The position numbers and the translations under genes are program-made. A stretch of 64,000 nt of DNA from Fen-330 sp050008465 (GTDB taxonomy: Bacteria; Acidobacteriota; Terriglobia; Bryobacterales; Bryobacteraceae): contig JBEKMO010000015.1 of the NCBI GenBank assembly GCA_050008465.1, positions 71,490 through 135,489 on the forward strand, read 5' to 3'. Under the pieces are notes generated by a model that searched no databases, had not been told where the DNA came from, and worked only from the letters and a program-made list of their open reading frames with translations. Shown in pieces: positions 17,306-25,366 of this stretch. How positions within the stretch are numbered: position 1 is the stretch's first letter; the number at the start of each line of letters is the position of its first letter.

Positions 17306-18983
17306 GCTGCGCAGCCGAAAGTGGTTCCGGGACCCCGGCTACTATGGTTTCGCCCGGCGCGCCTGGATGCGCTCGGAGGGATTCGGCGCCGAGGTGTTCG
17401 AGGGCAAGCCGGTCATCGGCATCGCGAACTCCTTCAGCGAGCTGAACAACTGCAACGCGCACCTGCGGCAGGTGGCCGAAGCGGTGAAGCGCGGGGTCTG
17501 GATCGCGGGCGGGTTCCCGCTGGAGTTCCCCACCATTTCGCTGGGCGAGATGATGATGCGCCCGACCACCATGCTGTTCCGCAACCTGATGGCGATGGAC
17601 GTAGAGGAGTCCATACGCGCTAACCCGCTGGACGGCTGCGTGCTGCTGTGCGGGTGCGACAAGACCACCCCGGCGCAATTGATGGGGGCGGCGAGCGCGG
17701 ATGTCCCGGCGATCATGGTCCCCGGCGGCCCGATGCTGGCAGGCCAGTGGAGGAACCGCAGGTTGGGGGCGGGCACGGACGGCAGGAAGCTGTTCGACCT
17801 GTACCGTACGGGGCGGCTGAGCGAGGAGGAGTTGCAGGAGATCGAGGGAGGCATCGCGCGCTCGGCGGGCCACTGCACGGTGATGGGCACGGCGTCGACG
17901 ATGACCAGCCTGGCCGAGGCGCTGGGCATGACGCTGCCGGGTTGCGCGAACATTCCGGCGCCGGATTCGCGGCGATTGGCTATGGCCGAGCAAAGCGGGC
18001 GGCGCATCGTGGAGATGGTGGCGGAGGATCTGCGGCCGTCGCGCATCCTCACCGCGGCGGCGTTCGCTAATGCCATTACCGTGAACATGGCGATCGGCGG
18101 CTCGACCAACGCCATCATTCACCTGATCGCGATCGCGGGGCGGCTGGGGATCGATCTGCTGCTCGGCGAATTCGACCGCATCTCGAGGCGGACGCCGTGG
18201 ATCGTGAACGTGAAGCCGTCGGGCGAGTACCTGATGGAGGACCTGTTCGCGGCGGGCGGCATTCCGGCGGTAATGAAAGAGATCCTGGGACTGCTGGACG
18301 GCGAGTGCCCCACTGTGACTGGGAAGGGCGTCCGAGAGAACGTCGAGCGGGCGGAGTGCTTCGACCGGGCGGTGATCCGGCCGCTGGCCGATCCGCTGTA
18401 CCGCGAGGGCGGCACGGCGGTGCTGACGGGCAATCTGGCGCCGGACGGTGCGGTGATCAAGCAGACGGCGGCCTCGCCGCACCTGCTGCGGCATCGCGGG
18501 CGGGCACACGTGTTCGAGAACGTCGAGGAGATGCGCGCGGGAGTGGAGCGCGTGGACCTGCCCGTCGATGGCGACACGGTGCTGGTGATGAAGAACTGCG
18601 GGCCGCGGGGCGCGCCGGGAATGCCCGAGTGGGGGCACATCCCGATGCCACGGGCGCTGCTGGAGCGGGGCATCGAGGACTGCGTGCGGTTGAGCGACGC
18701 GCGGATGAGCGGAACGAGTTATGGGACGGTGGTGCTGCACGTGGCGCCGGAATCGGCGGTGGGCGGGCCGCTGGCGGCGGTGCGCACGGGCGATGAGATC
18801 CTGCTCGACGTCGAGGAGCGGCGGCTGGAGTTGTGCGTAAGCGAAGAGGAGATCGCGCGGCGCCTGGCGAGCTTCACCCCGCCGCCGCCGGCCTACGACC
18901 GGGGCTACGGAAAGCTATTTCTCGACCACGTGATGCAGGCCAACCTGGGCTGCGACTTCGACTTCTTGCGGAAGCGAGGGTGA
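17298..18983 (+). CDS. IlvD/Edd-family sugar-acid dehydratase (L-arabinonate dehydratase type)
   Basis: 561 residues. The N-terminal LRSRKWF and the motifs NSFSELNNCNAHLRQ, GCDKTTPAQLMGAAS, SAGHCTVMGTASTM and ARMSGTSYGTVVLH follow characterised pentonate dehydratases more closely than dihydroxy-acid dehydratase. Cys52, Cys120 and Cys193 are the likely [2Fe-2S] ligands. It would convert an aldonic acid such as L-arabinonate to the 2-keto-3-deoxy acid; dihydroxy-acid dehydratase remains possible. GTG start, overlapping the GGDEF gene by 8 bases. Its last 79 bases overlap the reading frame of the transposase relic. Confidence 0.85.
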   Translation: MAELRSRKWFRDPGYYGFARRAWMRSEGFGAEVFEGKPVIGIANSFSELNNCNAHLRQVAEAVKRGVWIAGGFPLEFPTISLGEMMMRPTTMLFRNLMAMDVEESIRANPLDGCVLLCGCDKTTPAQLMGAASADVPAIMVPGGPMLAGQWRNRRLGAGTDGRKLFDLYRTGRLSEEELQEIEGGIARSAGHCTVMGTASTMTSLAEALGMTLPGCANIPAPDSRRLAMAEQSGRRIVEMVAEDLRPSRILTAAAFANAITVNMAIGGSTNAIIHLIAIAGRLGIDLLLGEFDRISRRTPWIVNVKPSGEYLMEDLFAAGGIPAVMKEILGLLDGECPTVTGKGVRENVERAECFDRAVIRPLADPLYREGGTAVLTGNLAPDGAVIKQTAASPHLLRHRGRAHVFENVEEMRAGVERVDLPVDGDTVLVMKNCGPRGAPGMPEWGHIPMPRALLERGIEDCVRLSDARMSGTSYGTVVLHVAPESAVGGPLAAVRTGDEILLDVEERRLELCVSEEEIARRLASFTPPPPAYDRGYGKLFLDHVMQANLGCDFDFLRKRG

Positions 18984-19495
18984 GGAGCGTGGGGCAGACG
19001 ATCGGTTTGTGTCGTCTGCCAGGCGCTGGACCATGGCCACTGCTCCGCCCTCTCCACCAGTCCGGCCTTCACCGGGTTCTCTTCCACATACTCGATCAAA
19101 CCTCGGAGTTCCTCTTCGGTGCGCACCCAATGGTCGAACGATTCGTCCAGCCAGAAGCGCATTCCTGTGCGTCCCAGTATGCGATTGGCGGCACGGCTGG
19201 TTCTGCCCTTGAGCCAGCGCATGATGCCGGGCATCGCAACCCGCGGTTCCCAAACTACGTGGACGTGGTTCGGCATGACGACCCAGGCGTAGAGATCGTA
19301 GAACTTGCGGACCGTAGCACCGTAGCGGAGGGCGCTCACCACCACGGCCGCTATTCGCTCGTCCTATAACCAGAGGGGACCGGAGTGCTCACAGGCGCCT
19401 GTGGATGGCGGAAGGGAGCCGGCCAGACGCCAGGTCACGAAGATCAGGGATTGGTCGGGAATCCAGTGCGGGAGCCGCCTGCGGTAATCGAGCAT
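18905..19495 (-). pseudogene. REP-associated tyrosine transposase (RAYT), broken
   Basis: The Y1 transposase fold is recognisable: N-terminal RLPHWIPDQSLIFVTWRLAG, the HUH motif MPNHVHVV and the catalytic-tyrosine helix IEYVEENPVKAGLV. Compared with the copy at 63.4 kb it has lost about 24 residues after the leader region and has an in-frame TAG at 19364-19366 where that copy has Gln. The frame is otherwise intact, so inactivation looks recent. It is bracketed by inverted REP hairpins at 18989-19020 and 19515-19546. Its C-terminal codons run through one REP into the dehydratase gene. Confidence 0.82.
18989..19020 (+). repeat. REP hairpin, left of the RAYT relic
   Basis: Head GTGGGGCAGAC, then a perfect 9-bp stem GGCAGACGA (18993-19001) / TCGTCTGCC (19012-19020). 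It is an inverted homologue of the REP at 19515-19546; read on opposite strands the two share GTGGGGCAGAC, ATCG, TTTGTG and TCTGCCA. Confidence 0.82.
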
Positions 19496-19514
19496 GTTGT
19501 GGTGGTGGAGCGAT

Positions 19515-19546
19515 GGCAGACCCCACAAAGCGATGGTCTGCCCCAC
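19515..19546 (-). repeat. REP hairpin, right of the RAYT relic
   Basis: Perfect 8-bp stem GGCAGACC (19515-19522) / GGTCTGCC (19535-19542), ending CCCCAC. It is the inverted counterpart of the REP at 18989-19020, so the transposase relic lies between two convergent copies. Confidence 0.82.
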
Positions 19547-19550
19547 CCGG

Positions 19551-21041
19551 CTACGGGATCAACTCGTAGCTGACGAAGGCGAACTTGGTCGAGTCGGGGG
19601 ACCAGGAGTTCACGTTGATGCTGCCCTGGCCGCCGAACAGGTGGGTGAGGACGCGGATCGGCGAGGGCTTCAACTTCGCGCCCGGCGTGCGCATCAGGCG
19701 CAGCACGACGTCCTGGTTGGCCGGGTGGCCCTGGGTTCCTTTCTTGAAGGAGAGGAATACCATCCACTTACCGTCGGGCGAGAAGTGCGGGAACCAGTCC
19801 TCGTAGTCGTCGCTGGTGACGCGTTGGGCTTTGGAATCGCCCGGCCCGGCGCCCTCGGCGGGCATCCTCCAGATATCCCAAGTGCCCGCGCGGTCGGAGT
19901 TGAAATAAATCCATTTACCGTCGGGTGAATACTCGGGGCCGTCATCGTTGGCGCGCCGCGCAGTGAGCCGCTGCTCCTCTCCGCTGCCGTCGGCCAGGAT
20001 TCGATAGGGGTTGAAGATCCCTTCGCGCTGACCCACGAAGGCCAGCCAGCGGCCGTCCGGCGACCATCCGTGGAAGTAGCTGGGGCAGTTCCGCGTGACC
20101 AGGCGCACGCCGGCGCCGTCGGAGGCGGCGACGTAGATTTGCGAGGCGGGGGTCGTGCCGCGCGCGGAGATCGCGAGGCGCTTGCCGTCGCGGGTGAAGC
20201 CGTGGTCGTTGTTGCAGCCGGTGACCGCGCCGAGGTCGAGCTTCCGGAGTTCGACCGGTTTCTGGTCCAGCGGCAGGCGCCAGAGCGCGCCATCGGAATT
20301 GATCAGCAGGTACGTGCCGTCGGTGGACCAGTTCGGCGCCTCGAAGAGACGCTCGGCCGTATAGATCAACTCGACCTGCTCGGATTTCAGGTGATACACG
20401 GAGAGCTTGCTACGGACTCGCGGGGCTGGCGGCTGGGCGTTCACACTTGAGAATACCGCAGTCTCCAAAACGCTAGCGTCGTGGGAGCACACCGCGAGGC
20501 CCGCGTAGACCGGGTCCTTGAGAGCTACGGTCACCGGGCCCGCCGGCCGGAGCTCTTCACCGGGATTGCCGGCATACACCGTGAAGCGGTCGCCTCGCCG
20601 CTCGATGCGGATTCGCGCCGGGGCTTTTAGCGGAAGTTGGATCTCCTGGGTGGGAGCGCCGGCCGCGGGGCGGAATTGCAGCGAGGTGAGGCCGTCGCCA
20701 TGCACCGCGACATCGGCGTACGGAGCGTCGGGTTCGAGCCCCTGGCGGAACATCAGCGCGGCCTTCCGGTGCGCCACCGCGCCCGATCCCAGGAACTTGA
20801 CGTCAGCGGCGAGGACGAAATCGCCCGACACGCGCCTCCAGACGAAGTGGAAGGCATCTTGAGCGCCCCAGATGTTCGCGCCGCCACCGGTGACGCGATA
20901 CTCGCCGCGGGCGGCGTCGAACTCGGCGGCGCCGGCGAACGGAGTCCCACCCACGTCCCCGGCGCTCTCGAACACGCCCAGGTTGGGACTAGCGGCACAC
21001 AGGAGAAGAAGGGATAGGAGCTTGGCCATGTCGAACGACAT
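19551..21041 (-). CDS. Secreted protein with concanavalin-like domain and PD40/TolB-type propeller
   Basis: 496 residues. A signal peptide (about 5-20) is followed by a beta-rich domain resembling DUF1349/LamG (about 25-205; FHFVWRRVSGDFVLAADVKF) and a TolB-like six-bladed propeller (about 225-490) with repeated PD40 motifs: WSPDGRWLAFVG, YSPDGKWIYFNSD, FSPDGKWMVFLS, WSPDSTKFAFVS. It probably binds a ligand outside the cytoplasm; no catalytic residues were identified. Start 21041 or the ATG four codons downstream (21029) would both give a signal peptide. The stop lies 5 bases from the right-hand REP. Confidence 0.75.
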   Translation of the reverse strand: MSFDMAKLLSLLLLCAASPNLGVFESAGDVGGTPFAGAAEFDAARGEYRVTGGGANIWGAQDAFHFVWRRVSGDFVLAADVKFLGSGAVAHRKAALMFRQGLEPDAPYADVAVHGDGLTSLQFRPAAGAPTQEIQLPLKAPARIRIERRGDRFTVYAGNPGEELRPAGPVTVALKDPVYAGLAVCSHDASVLETAVFSSVNAQPPAPRVRSKLSVYHLKSEQVELIYTAERLFEAPNWSTDGTYLLINSDGALWRLPLDQKPVELRKLDLGAVTGCNNDHGFTRDGKRLAISARGTTPASQIYVAASDGAGVRLVTRNCPSYFHGWSPDGRWLAFVGQREGIFNPYRILADGSGEEQRLTARRANDDGPEYSPDGKWIYFNSDRAGTWDIWRMPAEGAGPGDSKAQRVTSDDYEDWFPHFSPDGKWMVFLSFKKGTQGHPANQDVVLRLMRTPGAKLKPSPIRVLTHLFGGQGSINVNSWSPDSTKFAFVSYELIP

Positions 21042-21061
21042 CGTAGCACGGCGGGAGCGGG

Positions 21062-21784
21062 CTAGTACTCGACGCGCAGGAGGAAGAGGCCGTGGGCGGG
21101 GGCAGTGCGGCCAGCTTTGAGGGCCTGAAAGCTGTCCGCAGCCAAGTTGCCTTTGCCGATCTCTAGGAGAGTGCCGACGAGGTTGCGAACCATGTGCTTG
21201 AGGAAACCGCTTCCGCGGACGCGATAGAGCAGGCGATCGCCCGCTATTTCGGCGCGCGAAGAGAAGATGGTGCGAACTTTCGAGCCCCCCTCGCGGTCGC
21301 GGTCATCGGCGGCGGCGAATGCGGAGAAATCGTGCTGGCCCTCGAAGAGGGGCGCGGCGCCGAGGAGGCGGACCAGGTCGAGGGGATAGGGGTAGTGATA
21401 GACGTAGCGGCGCTCGAAGGGAGGACAGACTTCGCCGCGGAAGATGCGGTACTCGTAAGTTTTCGCACGCGCGTCGTAGCGGGGGTTGAAGGCGGTGTCC
21501 GTTTCCTCGGCCGCGAAGACGCGAATGGCTCCCGGCAGCAGGCGGTTCATGGCGCGCTTGAGGTTCTCGAGCGGGATGGGGTTTGAGAGCGAGAAGGCGG
21601 CAACCTGCGCGAGGGCGTGGACACCGGCGTCGGTGCGGCCGGAGCCGTCGACGTGGACGGGCTGGCCCTCGATCTCGGCCAGGACGTCCTGGAGCGTTCC
21701 CTGGATGGTGGGGAGGGCAGGCTGCACCTGCCAGCCATGGTAATCCGTCCCGTCGTAAGCGAGCGTGATCTGGATGCGGCGCAT
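21062..21784 (-). CDS. truA: tRNA pseudouridine(38-40) synthase TruA
   Basis: 240 residues, standard for TruA. Visible signatures are ITLAYDGTDYHGWQVQP at the N-terminus, GSGRTDAGVHALAQVA with the catalytic Asp, and FLKHMVRNLVGTLLEIG near the C-terminus. It forms pseudouridine at positions 38-40 of the tRNA anticodon arm. The ATG at 21784 shares one base with the pyrE stop (TGATG), so the two genes are translationally coupled. Confidence 0.95.
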   Translation of the reverse strand: MRRIQITLAYDGTDYHGWQVQPALPTIQGTLQDVLAEIEGQPVHVDGSGRTDAGVHALAQVAAFSLSNPIPLENLKRAMNRLLPGAIRVFAAEETDTAFNPRYDARAKTYEYRIFRGEVCPPFERRYVYHYPYPLDLVRLLGAAPLFEGQHDFSAFAAADDRDREGGSKVRTIFSSRAEIAGDRLLYRVRGSGFLKHMVRNLVGTLLEIGKGNLAADSFQALKAGRTAPAHGLFLLRVEY

Positions 21785-22386
21785 CAGGCGACCGGCGCGG
21801 GGCGGGAGCCCGGCTTGGCCACCGGGACACCCTGCTCGCAGAGCGGGCAGTGGTCCGGGGGATAGGTGACCACGTTGAGAGTGACCAGGGAGACCCGGGG
21901 CACTCCGACCTCGGCGTGGCCGCCGCTGCGGTCGATGATGGAGCCAGCGGCCAGGACGCGGGCGCCGGCGGCGAGGAGGCACTCGACCACTTCACGAGTG
22001 CTGCCGCCGGTGGTGACCACATCCTCGATCACCGCGGCCGGCTCTCCCGGTTCGACCGAGAAACCGCGCCGCAGCGTCATTGTGCCGGAGGGGTCGCGCT
22101 CGGTGAAGATGGCACGGGCGCCGAGAGCGCGCGCCACTTCGTGGCCGATGATGACGCCGCCCAGAGCGGGAGAGGCCACGGTTTTCACCGCGAGGCCCGG
22201 GACGAGCGAGCGCAAGGCGGCCGCGAGCAACGAGCCGAGATGCGCGGCGTGCCGGGGATGCTGGAGCACGAGCGCGCACTGCAAGTACTCGGGGCTATGC
22301 AGACCGCTGGTGAGGCGGAAATGGCCGCGGAGGTAGGCGCCGGTCTCGTGAAAGAGGTCGAGAACCGGGCTCGTGGGAGGGCTCAC
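21784..22386 (-). CDS. pyrE: Orotate phosphoribosyltransferase PyrE
   Basis: 200 residues of the PRTase type I fold. The PRPP-binding signature is VIEDVVTTGGSTREV; the substrate region FRLTSGLHSPEYLQCA and ASPALGGVIIGHEVARAL are also present. It joins orotate to PRPP in pyrimidine synthesis. Near the C-terminus two cysteines (CPLC) are present. GTG start at 22386. A TATAGT box (22400-22395 on this strand) ends nine bases before it, with no room for a Shine-Dalgarno leader. Confidence 0.93.
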   Translation of the reverse strand: MSPPTSPVLDLFHETGAYLRGHFRLTSGLHSPEYLQCALVLQHPRHAAHLGSLLAAALRSLVPGLAVKTVASPALGGVIIGHEVARALGARAIFTERDPSGTMTLRRGFSVEPGEPAAVIEDVVTTGGSTREVVECLLAAGARVLAAGSIIDRSGGHAEVGVPRVSLVTLNVVTYPPDHCPLCEQGVPVAKPGSRPAPVA

Positions 22387-22394
22387 AAGAGCCC

Positions 22395-22400
22395 ACTATA
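22395..22400 (-). promoter_or_regulatory. -10-like box immediately upstream of pyrE
   Basis: TATAGT on the minus strand, eight bases before the GTG start. The predicted transcription start falls within two bases of the start codon, so the pyrE-truA mRNA may be leaderless. No -35 match. Confidence 0.4.
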
Positions 22401-22674
22401 GCATCCGGAGGGCGCATGGGCGCACATGCGGGGGCAACGCAGCGCGGAGTGCGGAAGCGCAACTGGGCATCGCGGAGGCACAGGATGACACGGCGGGAGG
22501 CAGCGTCACAGACAGTGTAGGTGCTGGGGGAAAACCGACAGCCGGCGCCGGTTGCAGTGACGGGTGGAAAGCTCAGCGAAGGGCAGGAAGCGATTGTGGG
22601 ACCCACTCAGGGGAAAGACGCCGCCGGGCCAGGGAGCCCGTTTGGCGGAGGGGGGGGATGCGGTCTTAAGGGTG

Positions 22675-22712
22675 TCGGCACGAGAGCCGGCACGGCACGC
22701 TGGAGAGCGTGC
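22675..22712. repeat. Double hairpin intergenic element
   Basis: GTCGGC/GCCGGC and GCACGCT/AGCGTGC form two adjacent stems with short GA-rich loops (ACGAGA and GGAG). This looks like a REP-type repeat of a different sequence class from the GTGGGGCAGRC family. Confidence 0.5.
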
Positions 22713-22732
22713 GCCACAAGGGGGATAAGGTT

Positions 22733-22897
22733 ATGAGCTGGCTGGCGATGGTGGCGGTGGGCTCGGGCGCCACACCGGATTACCTGAGAATCCGCGACTA
22801 TACCATCATGGCGGGGCGGCCGTTCACGGGCCAGGACGACATGATCGGGCTGCCGATCTCGACCGCCAAGAAGAAGGTACGAGTCGCTTCGGTATGA
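22733..22897 (+). pseudogene. MacB-type permease relic
   Basis: The 54-codon frame reads ATPDYLRIRDYTIMAGRPFT, matching the periplasmic-core motif of MacB permeases (usually TxPDYLxVRxxxxxxGRxFT). It then jumps to GQDDMIGLPISTAKKKV, which matches a later MacB motif (GQDxDDxxxxPxxTAxxR). The intervening 60 or so residues and both flanks are missing. It is not a functional gene. Confidence 0.6.
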
Positions 22898-22995
22898 GTG
22901 AGGTTGGGCGGAAACAGGGCGGCGTGGGTGAGGGAAAACGCGCAACTGGGCGAGAAAGCGAGGATGCGGACCCGAGTTTTCTTGGGTTTGCGATA

Positions 22996-23011
22996 TGGCA
23001 CGCGTATTGCA
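22996..23011 (+). promoter_or_regulatory. Sigma-54 (RpoN) promoter
   Basis: TGGCACGCGTATTGCA matches the -24/-12 consensus TGGCAC-N5-TTGCA at every conserved base. Transcription would start near 23022. No enhancer-binding activator gene lies nearby. Because a terminator follows at 23095, the direct product is a short RNA. Confidence 0.75.
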
Positions 23012-23021
23012 GGGACATGAT

Positions 23022-23130
23022 CAAACATAAGTCGTCATTGACTTATTAGCATCCCCGGCGACGGGACCCAGCCTGTCGCCAGCCCCTCTGAGTGAAGCCC
23101 CGAGTTCCCAAAACCCGGGGCTTCTTGCTT
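23022..23130 (+). ncRNA. Candidate sigma-54-dependent small RNA
   Basis: Between the RpoN promoter and an intrinsic terminator lies a transcript of about 105 nt with no ribosome-binding site or plausible ORF. It contains a 6-bp stem GGCGAC/GTCGCC (about 23057-23080) and the terminator stem. It does not match a riboswitch or RNA family I recognise. It could be an independent sRNA or an attenuated leader of the downstream kinase gene, which starts at 23342. Confidence 0.5.
23095..23129 (+). terminator. Intrinsic terminator of the candidate sRNA
   Basis: AAGCCCCG (23095-23102) pairs exactly with CGGGGCTT (23116-23123), followed by CTTGCTTT. Confidence 0.75.
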
Positions 23131-23341
23131 TAGTTCCATTATGAGGGGACAGAAGAGCGCGTCAAGATGAATTAACATTAATCTTTCTGTGGCGGCTGCT
23201 GGAACTGCAACTCGCAGGATCAAAGAAAGGCGGCAGGGTGTATACTGACGACAACCCGGGAGTCCAAAATGGAAATCCCGGCTGACACTCCGATGGGGCT
23301 TCCTGCCAGCTTGTTGAGCGGTAGCCCACGAGGGGCACCCG

Positions 23342-25366
23342 ATGTCCACCGCGGAACGATCTGCTGAAGCCCGGGGCGCGATTCGCCGCCACCTCGATTC
23401 CGGCCTTGGCCGCTCCGGTTACAAAGGATACCCGGTTGCCGCACTGGCAGTAGCTGCCGCAGTCCTCATCAGGAGCGCGCTCGATCCCCTCCTCCACGAC
23501 AAGGCGCCGCTTCTGGTGTTCGTGCTGTCGGTATTAGGGGCTGCGCTCTACGGCGGCCTCAGGGCAGGTATTGCGGCCACCGGCCTGGGTGTCGTTGCCA
23601 TCGATTTCTTCTTCCTGGAACCGCGGTTCGATATCATCCAGCACGACGCCTCGGATATTGCGTCGCTGGCGTTGTTCGCGGTGGTGGGGGGGGCGAGCAG
23701 CATTCTGGTTCATCGACTCCAGCGAGCGAATCGGGCCGTGCTGGATCGCCAGCGGCAGCTTGATCTGGCGGCGGAGGCGCGCAAGGCCTCGCTCTACGCT
23801 CGAAGCCTTATCGAAGCCAGTCTGGACCCACTGGTCACGATCAGTCCGGAGGGGAAGATCACCGACGTGAACAGGTCCACCGAGCTGGTCACGGGGGTGG
23901 CTCGCGAGCGTTTGATCGGGACACGTTTCTCCGACTACTTCACCGAACCGGAGAAGGCCGAAGAAGGGTATCACAAGGTCCTCTCGGAGGGTCTGGTCCG
24001 CGACTACGCGCTGACGATTCGCCGCGCCTCCGGCCGCACCACCGACGTGCTCTACAACGCGGTGGTTTACCGCGATGAAGCCGGCCAGGTGCAGGGAGTG
24101 TTCGCCGCCGCCCGGGATGTGACCGAGCGCAATCGGATGGAGGAAGAACTTCGCGTCGCCTCGCTGTACGCGCGCAGCCTGATCGAGGCCAGCCTCGATC
24201 CTCTCGTCACCATCAGTCCGGACGGCAAGATCACGGACGTGAATGAGGCCACTGCAATCGTCACCGGCGTGGCACGCGAGCAGTTGATCGGCGCCAGCTT
24301 CTCCGACTATTTCACCGAGCCGCAGAAAGCGGAAGAAGGTTATCACGAGGTCCTCTCCGAGGGTCTGGTCCGCGACTACCCGCTGACCATTCGCCACGTC
24401 TCGGGCCGCACTACCGACGTGCTCTACAACGCGACCGTGTATCGCAGTGCAGCCGGCCGGGTGCAAGGCGTGTTCGCCGCCGCCCGCGACGTGACCGAGC
24501 GGAAGCGAGCCGAAGCCGAACTGGCCCGCTATCGCGACCATCTGGAAGAACTGGTCGGACAACGAACCGGCGAGCTCGAAGCCGCCAACGCCCAACTGCA
24601 GATGGAAATCGCCGAGCGTCGGCGGGCCGCCGAGACGTTGCAGCGCACCACCGCGGAGCTGGCCCGCTCCAACCAGGAACTGGAACAATTCGCTTATGTG
24701 GCCTCGCACGACATGCAGGAGCCGCTGCGGGCCGTGACGGGTTACCTCGGCCTGCTCGAACAGCAGTTCGGGGACAAACACGACGACAGCGGCCGGCGCC
24801 ACATCGCCGGGGCCATCCAGGGCGCCGCGCGCATGCACACGCTCATCTCCGATCTGTTGGCGCTCTCCAGCGTCGGCACCCGGGGCCAAGCCTTCGAAGC
24901 GGCCGATCTCGAGACCGTCCTCGACCAGGCCCTGGATGGCCTGCGCGCCAGCGTGAAGGAAACCGGCGCGAAGATCGTTCGCGATCCGCTCCCCACGCTT
25001 CGCGTGGACGCCGGCCAAATGGCCCAGCTCTTCCAGAACCTGATCGGCAATGCCCTAAAGTTCCGCAGCGAGCGGCCCCCGGAAATCCACGTCAGCGCCC
25101 AGCAGCAGCCGGGCGAGTGGGTCCTGGCGGTGAGCGACAACGGCATCGGCATCGAGCCGCAATACTTCGAGCGCATCTTCCTGATCTTTCAACGGCTGCA
25201 CACCCGCAGACTGTATCCCGGCACCGGCATCGGCCTGGCCATCTGCAAGAAGATTGTCGAGCGCCACGGCGGCACGATCTGGGTGAAGTCGCAAGCGGGC
25301 CAAGGATCGACGTTTTGCTTCACCATCCCCGAAGAGTCAGAAATCCCATGGACACAAAAATCATAA
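23342..25366 (+). CDS. Membrane PAS-PAS sensor histidine kinase
   Basis: 674 residues: a DUF4118-like block of three or four membrane helices (about 30-125, as in KdpD), two tandem PAS domains (about 146-268 and 269-391) that are near copies of each other, a coiled coil (395-450), a HisKA domain with phospho-acceptor His in YVASHDMQEPLRAV, and an HATPase_c domain (NLIGNALKF; DNGIGI; GTGIGLAICKKIVERHGG). The kinase domain is of the phytochrome-like class that pairs with Rcp1-type single-domain regulators, and such a regulator overlaps its 3' end by 19 bases. GAGGGG precedes the start. A TATACT box lies at 23241-23246. Confidence 0.9.
   Translation: MSTAERSAEARGAIRRHLDSGLGRSGYKGYPVAALAVAAAVLIRSALDPLLHDKAPLLVFVLSVLGAALYGGLRAGIAATGLGVVAIDFFFLEPRFDIIQHDASDIASLALFAVVGGASSILVHRLQRANRAVLDRQRQLDLAAEARKASLYARSLIEASLDPLVTISPEGKITDVNRSTELVTGVARERLIGTRFSDYFTEPEKAEEGYHKVLSEGLVRDYALTIRRASGRTTDVLYNAVVYRDEAGQVQGVFAAARDVTERNRMEEELRVASLYARSLIEASLDPLVTISPDGKITDVNEATAIVTGVAREQLIGASFSDYFTEPQKAEEGYHEVLSEGLVRDYPLTIRHVSGRTTDVLYNATVYRSAAGRVQGVFAAARDVTERKRAEAELARYRDHLEELVGQRTGELEAANAQLQMEIAERRRAAETLQRTTAELARSNQELEQFAYVASHDMQEPLRAVTGYLGLLEQQFGDKHDDSGRRHIAGAIQGAARMHTLISDLLALSSVGTRGQAFEAADLETVLDQALDGLRASVKETGAKIVRDPLPTLRVDAGQMAQLFQNLIGNALKFRSERPPEIHVSAQQQPGEWVLAVSDNGIGIEPQYFERIFLIFQRLHTRRLYPGTGIGLAICKKIVERHGGTIWVKSQAGQGSTFCFTIPEESEIPWTQKS
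23790..24533 (+). repeat. 372-bp tandem duplication encoding the two PAS domains
   Basis: Units begin at 23790 and 24162. Shared peptides include SLYARSLIEASLDPLVTISP, DYFTEP and VQGVFAAARDVTER. Differences are mostly at third codon positions with some substitutions, so the duplication is not very recent. Confidence 0.85.

Larger units (their letters stand above)
22387..22995. other. Intergenic stretch without intact genes
   Basis: Between pyrE and the sigma-54 promoter no intact coding region is recognised. Apart from the double hairpin and the MacB relic described separately, the sequence is GC-rich and featureless. Open frames here lack ribosome-binding sites and family signatures. Confidence 0.6.
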
